Source: Gigaspora rosea (Eukaryota; Glomeromycota; Glomeromycetes; Diversisporales; Gigasporaceae). From it: a stretch of DNA of 64,000 nt. A model generated the notes under the pieces. It had not been told where the DNA came from. It was given only the letters and a program-made list of their open reading frames with translations, and made no database searches. The position numbers were made by a program, and so were the translations under genes. Location of the stretch: contig QKWP01001181.1 of the NCBI GenBank assembly GCA_003550325.1, forward strand, positions 42,116 through 106,115. The letters run 5' to 3'. Of this stretch, positions 57,321 through 64,000 are shown piece after piece. Within the stretch, counting starts at the first letter, position 1; each line of letters starts with the position of its first letter.

Positions 57321-57902
57321 TTGGCTACTCACTTATATGAAGAAGCCAAAAATGCCAATCTTGTTCAAACCCCTGCATACACTACACCTGTCAAATGTAA
57401 TGTCTCTCTTCAGAATAAACCTTACCAAGCTATTATTGATAGTGGTGCTTCAATCAGCATGATTGCTCACAAGGCAGTCAAAAAACTTGGATTGACTATT
57501 GAAAAGGCCTCTAAAAGCCTTATAGTTCCGGCAGTTGGAGCTTCTACTCGACCTTTGGAAATTATAAAAGATTTGCTAATTAAAATTGACCACATTACCA
57601 TTCCTCTTACTGTGGAAGTAGTCGACACTACTTCTTACTCACTTCTCTTAGGTAATGACTGGAATCAAAAGGTGGAAGGAAATTTTAATTGGAAAAATGG
57701 CTGTTATACTTTTAAATGGGAAAACAAGAAATACACTATTCCTACTACGTATGAAAGCAACCAACCTCTATCTAGTCAACCCACTGTGACTGCACAAGAT
57801 GAATTAGACCTTTATGAACCAGAATACCTATATCCTCGAGAAACTTATGCTTTTGATCAAGAAGACTCAGACCAATCTCTTTCACCAGAAGAAAATGAAT
57901 GA
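57321..57902 (+). pseudogene. retropepsin-like protease
   Basis: An open frame of 193 codons. The catalytic motif IIDSGASISMI lies at residues 39-49 and LLLGNDW about 70 residues on, the usual spacing of Ty3/gypsy aspartic proteases. An acidic tail follows, ending in TGA. This is the best preserved domain of the element. In the family it processes the gag-pol polyprotein. It is listed as a pseudogene because the surrounding polyprotein is broken. Confidence 0.85.
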
Positions 57903-58360
57903 ACTACTTATCATTCTCGCCGTAGAAACAGGAAAGCTCCTAAACAACGAGTTTGTAGAAATTGTGGTTCTCCTGACCACCTCTTTGCAAATTGTCCTAC
58001 TAATCAATGTAACCGATACCAGGAATTTGGCCACATTGCTGTTAAATGTTCTAAACAAGCCCCGAAGCGTGCTACCTGCCCTACTTGCAATGACTCCAAC
58101 TATCTATATAGAGACTGCCCCAATAATGTCTGCAGAGAATGCAGTATATTAGAACATATTGAAGCCTATTGTCCTCTTGTCACTTGGAAAAGACAAAACT
58201 TGGTTTATCAGTGTGGATGTACTCTTGATCAAGTTGATAGTAGTTGTCTACCTACTCATAGCCCTCGCTGTACCTATCATTGTTGTCAATGTAAAGTTCT
58301 TAACAGAACAGACCTGAAGTTCTTAAACTTCTTGAAGAGAAACTGTATATCCAGGATGTT
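57903..58360 (+). pseudogene. array of CCHC-type zinc knuckles after protease
   Basis: In frame with the protease after its TGA come CRNCGSPDHLFANC, a knuckle whose second Cys is Tyr (CNRYQEFGHIAVKC), one with Asn for Gly and Tyr for His (CPTCNDSNYLYRDC), and CRECSILEHIEAYC, followed by a Cys/His-rich stretch with CGC and HCCQC. Four knuckles between protease and reverse transcriptase is an unusual position, because nucleocapsid knuckles normally precede protease. The region 58361-59330 continues with helical, Gln-rich coding text in broken frames (NQTRIYQLAKILLNEND, QLQQQVQQQDQL). Confidence 0.75.
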
Positions 58361-58650
58361 ATAATGATTTCCACTGCGCTCTAGACTGAGAAGACCCTAG
58401 AAGTATCCATTTCTTTATCCAAGGTGAAGTACGTAGAATACTTGTTAATTGCAAAGTATAAAATAAGTCAGACACAAGGCCTAAAATGTGTCAATTGGAT
58501 AGTCTTCAAGAAGAATTATGGTTTTGTGAATTGGAACACCTTTACACATACAAAGCTAGCCAAGATGTTTAATATAATCCTAACTATAACCTTTGGACCC
58601 GAATCAAATGCTATACTGAATCAACAAAAAATACTGGACATCAATATGAA

Positions 58651-59260
58651 ATGAACCAGACTAGAATTTACCAACTTGCAAAGATTCTCTTGAATGAAAA
58701 TGACCAGACCATCGCCCAGGCCTTAGAACTCCTAACCTCTGAACGCATAACTCAACCTTGGAGCTATGAGGAAATGCAACTTATATTGCAAGCTGAATTA
58801 GACCTGTTATCAGAAAATAATATTGATCCTCTACAAGCAATTTTGGATGAATCCTTTGATACTAGCCACCCAGACTATGACCAGAAGTATGCCCTTGCTG
58901 TACTTCGAAGAAACTTTACAGTTCCTGTTGACCTTTGCCAGGAATGTTTAAATGTTAAACACTAAGAGGAATTGAATGCAAATCAAGGATACTGTGATAA
59001 TTACAAACTCCCAGACCCAGAAATTTACTCTCCACCTACTGAAGCAACTATCAAGGAATTAGGTGAAGACTCCCAGTTTTATCAGCTTCAACAACAAGTA
59101 CAACAACAAGACCAACTGATAAAATGATTACAAACAAGAATTGAAACCTTGAAAACTACCAATGTCGCTTTATTATGCTTTTTCCAAGAGGAAGCCCAAA
59201 ATACTTACCAATGGGCTAATGCCTTGAATACGCTCTGTCAAAATTTTTAGAAATCCTAGG
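58651..59260 (+). pseudogene. spacer-region coding text of the retroelement
   Basis: An open frame of 104 codons from 58651 (leucine-rich, acidic, helical) reads on past a TAA into a coiled-coil-like Gln-rich segment. No catalytic motif is visible. It belongs to the same polyprotein region between the zinc knuckles and reverse transcriptase; function unknown. Confidence 0.5.
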
Positions 59261-59329
59261 CAGGATCATAAACTATCTGCTGACCCAGACCAGACCCTTA
59301 TACCTAGATCTGTAAATATTATTACCCTT

Positions 59330-60432
59330 GAACATGAAGAATATACCCTATCGACCCAGACCTTTTTAAATATTGGACCACTTAATTAGGAACAAGGCCT
59401 AGCTTTTCAAAAATTATTGGAAGAATTTGCTGACCTTTTTGCAAATGATATAACTAAGCTAGGACGAACCAATTTGGTGACTCATTGAATCTATACTGAG
59501 GATATACACCCTATTCGCTCTCATCCTTATTCTGTACCTCCTAATGAACAAGAATTTATACAAGAAAAAATCCAAAGAATGTTAGAACATAAACTCATTC
59601 AACCCTCTGATAGCTCTTGGATCTAGGAATGGTAAAGTCAGTCCAGGTCTGGTCTTGGTCCTAGGACTTGTAAGTCCTATCACACGGACCTAAGGACAAG
59701 GTCCTCATATAATAAGTCCCAGAATTTATGCTCGACCAATAGGATAAAGTCCTTGGACTTAGTTCTAATACTTTCTAACCAATTAAAATTCTTTGTTTAC
59801 CATTTTATTACTAATATTTTTAAGTTCTATATTAGGACCTATTGTGGACCTATGGACCTAGGTCCTAAAATTGGGACCTAGTCTTTAAAGACCAGGTCCC
59901 AAAACCAGGTCCCAAAACCAGGTTCCAAAGTCCCGGACTTAAGGGCTTTGCCATCCCTACTTGGACCTCACCTGTTGTTTTAGTACGAAAGAAAAATGGC
60001 AAATTACGATTCTGTGTAGATTACAGAAAAGTAAATGCTGTCACTAAAAAGGATGCTTACCCTCTACCTCGCATTGATGAAATGCTTAATGCCCTTACAG
60101 GATGCTCTTGGTTTTCTACTCTTGATCTTGCGAGTGGATATTGGCAAGTTGCCATGGACCCCCGTAACAAAGAGAAAACTGCCTTTACTATACGATATAG
60201 AATCTATGAATTTAATGTAATGCCTTTTGGTCTTTGCAATGCTCCTGCAACTTTCCAAAGTCTAATGGATCGTGTATATAAAGGAATTGCATGGAAATTT
60301 GTAGTTGTTTACTTAGATGATACAATTGTTTATTCTAGAACATTTAATGAACATTTAACCCATTTAAAAAAAGTATTTAATAGAATTAAACAAGCAGGAC
60401 TCAGACTTAATATAGAGAAATGTACCTTCTAG
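59330..60432 (+). pseudogene. reverse transcriptase, interrupted by a MITE
   Basis: The N-terminal part (FADLFANDITKLGRT, HPIRSHPYSVPPNEQEF, MLEHKLIQPSDSSW) runs to 59623, and the MITE follows. From 59968 the domain goes on without a shift: SPVVLVRKKNGKLRFCVDYR, DAYPLPRIDEML, FSTLDLASGYWQVAMD, VMPFGLCNAPATFQSLMDR and the catalytic YLDD. A TAG ends the frame at 60430-60432. In the family it copies the RNA into DNA. The catalytic residues are intact but the polyprotein is not. Confidence 0.9.
59624..59959. mobile_element. hAT-type MITE inside reverse transcriptase (336 bp)
   Basis: CTTGGATC (59616-59623) and CTTGGACC (59960-59967) form an 8-bp duplication with one mismatch. The ends TAGGAATGGTAAAG and, inverted, TAGGGATGGCAAAG are terminal repeats. 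The interior is rich in GGTCCYAGGACC palindromic words and CCAGGTCCCAAAA repeats. Removing it restores continuous reverse transcriptase text (SSW then TSPVVLV), proving the insertion point. Confidence 0.9.
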
Positions 60433-61130
60433 ATGCACCAACTACCTTTTCTTGAACACCTAATCTCTGCTAATAGTATTGCTCCTGACCTTTAAAAAGT
60501 AGAAGCTGTCCAACGGATTTAACCTCCTAAAAACCTTACAGCCCTTCGATCTTTCCTTGGACTTGCGGGATACTATCGCCAATTTATTCAAAACTTTTCA
60601 TCAATTGCCCGCCCCTTGAATTCTCTTTTGCAAAAAGATGAACCCTATCATTGGCAAGATAAACAACAAAAAGCTTTTAAAGAGTTAAAATCTAGACTCA
60701 TTACCGCCCCTATATTAGCCTACCCCAACTTTAAAGAAACATTTATACTCACTACTGATGCTTCTTACAATGGCTTTGGAGTCACATTAAGCCAACTAGA
60801 TAGAAATGAAAAAGAACACCCTATTGCCTATGCTAGTAAGAGCCTACGAAAAGAAGAGATAAATTATGCAGCAACTGAACTTGAATGCGCTATAGTTGTA
60901 TGGGCAATAGAACATTTTATAAATACTTAGGTGCTACAAAATTTATCTTAGTTACAGACCACTCAGCATTGAAATAGTTATGTACTACTAAACCCAAAGG
61001 AAGAATTGGGAGATAGATCTTGAAACTCCAACCATACAATTTTGGAATTATTCATAAACTAGGCCGCTTCTATTCAAATGTTGATGCTCTCTCACGGTTA
61101 CCGACTCAGACAACTATATCTAATAGACCT
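60433..61130 (+). pseudogene. RNase H region
   Basis: Follows reverse transcriptase in the same frame despite three stops: LRSFLGLAGYYRQFIQNFSS, ILTTDASYNGFG, IAYASKSLRKEEINYAATEL, then after a +1 shift KYLGATKFILVTDHSALK*L and GRIGR*ILKLQPYNFG. Both stops in the latter stand where the family has Trp (TGG to TAG). Acidic active-site residues (TTDAS, TELE, VTDHS) are present. Confidence 0.85.
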
Positions 61131-61199
61131 CATAAATCTTGACCAATATTATAACCTCTACCATTATTTGAACACAGACTGAATTCCAGATGGACTTAA

Positions 61200-62018
61200 A
61201 AACCAAGAACAGAAACGACTTATGACCCAGGCTAAATACTTTGAAATTAGACATTACCTTCTCTATAAGAAGAATAAAAGAAACCCAAACAGACCCCTTA
61301 GAGTTATTAAATGGACAGAAGTCGAACTAGTATTATATATAATGCATAAGCACCTCACTGCTGGACATTTGGGAACAGACGCAATATATTATAAATATCT
61401 GAACGCTATTATTGGGATCAAATATATAGAGATATGCAAGAATATGTAAAGACTTGTGAGGAATGCAAAAGAAGACAAAAAGGTTATAGAAAAGAACCTT
61501 TACACCCTATACTAATAGGAAGAGCTTTTGAACGTGTTGGAATTGATCTTGTAGGCCCTTTGCCTATAACCAAACAAAACAATCAATATTTTATTGTCGC
61601 TACTGAATACCTAACACGATGGCCAAAAGCTCGTGCTGTTCCAGATGCTAGTGCTAGTACACTTGCTCAGTTTATCTTTGAGGAGATAATCTGTAGACAT
61701 GGAACTCCAAAAATTATCATATCATACCAAGATTGCAATTTTATTAGTGAAACAATTAGAATTCTCTGTGAGAAATTTCTTATTAAACATAAATTCTCTT
61801 CTCTCTACCACTCTCAGACAAATGGTATGGTAGAAAGATTTAATAGAACATTGTGTGAATCACTTGCAAAAGTGAAAGGAGATGATAATTGGGATTTGTA
61901 TATACCTGCTGTTCTCTTAGCATATAGAACAAAAAGACATGCTACCACAGGATATACCCCTTTCAACTTAGATATGGGAGATATGCTACCTTACCAATCG
62001 AAGCACTTTTCCCAGTAA
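61200..62018 (+). pseudogene. integrase core with damaged active site
   Basis: A His-His-Cys-Cys zinc region (HKHLTAGHLG ... CEECKRRQ) is split by a frameshift near 61440. The core then has GIDLVGPLPITKQ (first Asp), an altered ISYQDCNFISET where the family motif has Asp two positions after Ile (Tyr here), and YHSQTNGMVERFNRTL (Glu). A second frameshift near 62010 cuts it from its C-terminal part. In the family it inserts the DNA copy into the genome; this copy would not. Confidence 0.85.
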
Positions 62019-62431
62019 AACCTACAGAAATTGATGATGAAATAGACTTACAAGGAAGTATCCTCCAACATGCTTATGATTTAATAGAGAAATTACCAAA
62101 TTACCAGAATCAGGCTAGACAAAATACCGAACAGTCACAGCAGAAACAAAAAGTCCATTTTGATGCCAATACTCAAATAGAAACATTTGAAATTGGTGAT
62201 AAAGTGTGGATACAGAGAAAGGAGTTAGAAGCCTCTTGCTCAGCCAAATTTGAAGACAAAAGATTTGGACCTTTTCTTATCTATAAGAAATTAGACAATG
62301 TTGCTTATAAATTACGGACAATAGAAGGAAAAATTTTACAAAAATATTATAATAGTGACCATCTTGCTAAATATCATGAGCCACAAATATGGGAACCAGT
62401 AGTTGTTATTGATTCTCCTGGAAATTTCTAG
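62019..62431 (+). pseudogene. integrase C-terminal domain
   Basis: Text such as ILQHAYDLIEKLPNYQNQAR leads to GDKVWIQRKELEASCSAKFE, RFGPFLIYKKLDNVAYKLR and YYNSDHLAKYHE, the SH3-like C-terminal domain typical of Ty3/gypsy integrases, ending in TAG at 62429-62431. There is no chromodomain signature that I can see. Confidence 0.75.
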
Positions 62432-63317
62432 AAGAAATTTGATTTACAAGGGGATGAAACACACAATGTAATTCGTAAAACCTCAAAATATATTTATACA
62501 ACTACCTCTTTTGGAACTTTCCCAAAAATAACCACCTCTACATTACAACCTCAAATCTTGTTAGCCCTCCAATACCTTTTTCAGACATGGAAACAAGATA
62601 ATGCTGCCCAAATAATACATTGTGAATTACATTACAATGTGTATGGTTATGTGATAATAATGATACTACTCAGACTATGACCTTACTAATTTAATTACTT
62701 CTTTTATTGAGCCAGGCTCAAATAATTTTCTGAACATTCTGAAAGACACAGAACAATTAGAAGTTAATTAACCAGAAGTAAATGACGCAGAAGAAATAAA
62801 TCCAAACTTGGAATTAGATGATATACAAGAAGAAACATTATTAGTTCCAATTACTAACCAAGAAGAAGTCACCCTGTTCCATTATTTGAAAAATTAAGCA
62901 GAATTATACAAAATATTATCCAACTTTGTGGACCTCTAACTCAGACCTCTATTCTTCCATATACTGGAATAACGTATCAAGAGAAATTGCAGAAAATTCT
63001 CAAACAAATCAAGACTCGCACTAGAAACAGACAAGACCAAACTAAGATGCTTAAAGCTTATTATTATCTTGGTAATCTTATAGACAAGTACCCTAATGCT
63101 CATAAAGATATTTGATCTATAATTGAGAGAACTCAAGAAGAAAGAAGAGCCAGAGACACATGGAAGTGTGCTAAATGGATAAAATTGCTTTTCTCTAACT
63201 GACCTATAAAAAACATCTCTCGAACGACTTATATTACTTATACAATAATAACGAGGTTAACAGATGCTGAACTTTCTCAAGTCCTTTCCCAAATTAGAAC
63301 TTATGGAGTTCGTTCTT
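62432..63317 (+). pseudogene. extra 3' coding region of the retroelement
   Basis: Beyond integrase there is almost 900 bp with protein-like text in broken frames: YIYTTTSFGTFPKITTS, LALQYLFQTWKQDN, then RIIQNIIQLCGPLTQTSILP, YTGITYQEKLQKILKQIKTR, AYYYLGNLIDKYPNAHKD and LTDAELSQVLSQIRTYGVRS. I have no named family for it. It is not an envelope-like protein as far as I can see (no signal peptide or membrane anchor). Confidence 0.6.
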
Positions 63318-63331
63318 AAAGGGGAGAGAAA
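63318..63331 (+). other. polypurine tract
   Basis: AAAGGGGAGAGAAA lies immediately before the 3' LTR, the expected priming site for plus-strand DNA. Confidence 0.8.
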
Positions 63332-63921
63332 TGTTATAGATAGTTTTGTTAATTTTGGTAGAAATTAGTTAAGAAATTAGAATTTAATAAGGAAATTTTG
63401 TAATAACTATATTTAATAATAGTGATATGCGAAATTGATGTGCAATGACACTCAATGACGCTTAGTGACGCTTAACGACACTTAGCGATGCTTAACGATG
63501 CTTAGCAACGCTTAATAATGCTTAGCGACGCTTAATGACGCTTAGCAATGCATAACGACACTTAGCGAGGCTTAGCTCAATAGATATATAAACCCATCTT
63601 ATTTCCCTTAGTTTAGGACAAATCCAGACATTGTATTTTATCTTTACCCTTATATTATTCATCCTCCTCTCTTATTATTAATAAACTCTTGGATTTCTAA
63701 GGAACAGACACCTTGGAATAGCCCTCTTGTTAAATAAATAAACTGTTATTATCTCTTGTTGTTTTATACCGAACTGCTATAAAGAAGTGTGTAGTTTCTT
63801 ACAAATATAAAAGAAACTATACTTCCAACTTGCACACCGCTTCATGCCCAAAGTAAGGGATCTCAGGAGCCATGTGATTGTTACTTTATCAGAATTAAAG
63901 AAGGCTTCTAGTACTGTAACA
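63332..63921 (+). repeat. 3' LTR
   Basis: Begins TGTTATAGATAG and ends TACTGTAACA. It shares the whole length of the 5' LTR with scattered, mainly transition differences, an extra TCTTATTAT in the middle, and a different set of GACGCTTAGC units. The GTAT after it completes the target duplication; 63926-64000 shows nothing further. Confidence 0.9.
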
Positions 63922-64000
63922 GTATACATACCAATATCTTCTTCCTACACTAACTTGATTTACTTAGTGTATGTACTAAAATTGAAAACATTAAATAATT

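Larger units (their letters stand above)
52929..63921 (+). mobile_element. full-length but inactive Ty3/gypsy retrotransposon
   Basis: Two LTRs (602 and 590 bp) start TGTTATA and end in TA or CA, flanked by GTAT on both sides (52925-52928, 63922-63925). Between them lie a primer-binding site, gag, protease, zinc knuckles, reverse transcriptase, RNase H, integrase and a polypurine tract, in Ty3/gypsy order (RT before integrase). Stop codons, frameshifts and two insertions leave no usable polyprotein. LTR differences are mostly transitions. Confidence 0.92.

Noticed and set aside
56931..57462. Long plus- and minus-strand frames rich in Ile, Thr and Val
   Set aside because: They are shadows of the Asn/Arg-rich gag tail and protease codons; the true frame carries zinc-knuckle and protease motifs.
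1..64000. tRNA or rRNA genes
   Set aside because: I saw no cloverleaf-like A/B box pairs or conserved rRNA segments by eye; a covariance-model scan would be needed to exclude tRNAs.

Overview
The window looks like a piece of nuclear genome from an arbuscular mycorrhizal fungus (Glomeromycotina, most like Rhizophagus and relatives). This is inferred from three things: very AT-rich DNA with short GT-AG introns; a diverged tyrosine-kinase-like protein kinase of the type hugely expanded in these fungi; and a MULE transposase and Ty3/gypsy element whose degenerate protein text resembles families I know from those genomes. I ran no database search. Most of the 64 kb is transposons, nested MITEs and satellite DNA.

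Left part (1-17.6 kb): the 3' portion of a multi-exon gene for a basic, serine/asparagine-rich protein (124 to about 1371); a long AT-rich stretch with several copies of dispersed repeats whose CpG sites have decayed to different degrees; a 417-residue kinase gene on the minus strand (12105-13513) with a possible membrane-protein reading frame just upstream; and hairpin MITEs, including a CAC-ended one with a 3-bp target duplication (14902-15285).

Middle (17.6-29.0 kb): an 11.4-kb element with long terminal inverted repeats and a broken MULE transposase gene. Its two halves are separated by 7.9 kb of satellite and nested MITE DNA bounded by a perfect in-phase GT...AG pair, as if a small intron had been inflated. 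The filling shows readable layers: a roughly 580-bp higher-order repeat; a TTAA-targeting MITE present in some units and absent in others; a second MITE inserted into the first; a 1278-bp tandem duplication of the nest; and an array of about 200-bp units in alternating orientation.

29-45 kb: a segmental duplication of 9.6-11.3 kb is split by an apparently intact, autonomous hAT transposon (30427-34491) with an 8-bp target duplication, terminal inverted repeats and a four-exon gene for a 732-residue transposase. Further hAT end fragments follow. A 2.8-kb block is then present twice (38036-40861 and 41832-44658); the second copy starts directly after the only N in the window.

46.2-46.65 kb: the most interesting gene. 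It encodes a 153-residue secreted precursor with a signal peptide and four perfect copies (plus one degenerate copy) of RIVTSGPNPLHN, which closely resembles the plant CLE signalling peptide motif. Each copy is followed by a Lys-Arg processing site. It looks like a multi-peptide precursor able to mimic a plant hormone. The gene's last repeats have decayed past the stop codon, and its upstream region carries a 224-bp tandem duplication.

Right part (48-64 kb): minisatellites, a 649-bp Mutator-like MITE with a 9-bp target duplication, and a full-length but dead Ty3/gypsy retrotransposon (52929-63921). That element has both LTRs, primer-binding and polypurine sites, an unusual zinc-knuckle array between protease and reverse transcriptase, an extra 3' coding region, and a hAT-type MITE inserted in reverse transcriptase. 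Stop codons in the dead elements are mostly Trp-to-TAG, Gln-to-stop or Arg-to-TGA, which points to C-to-T mutation pressure.
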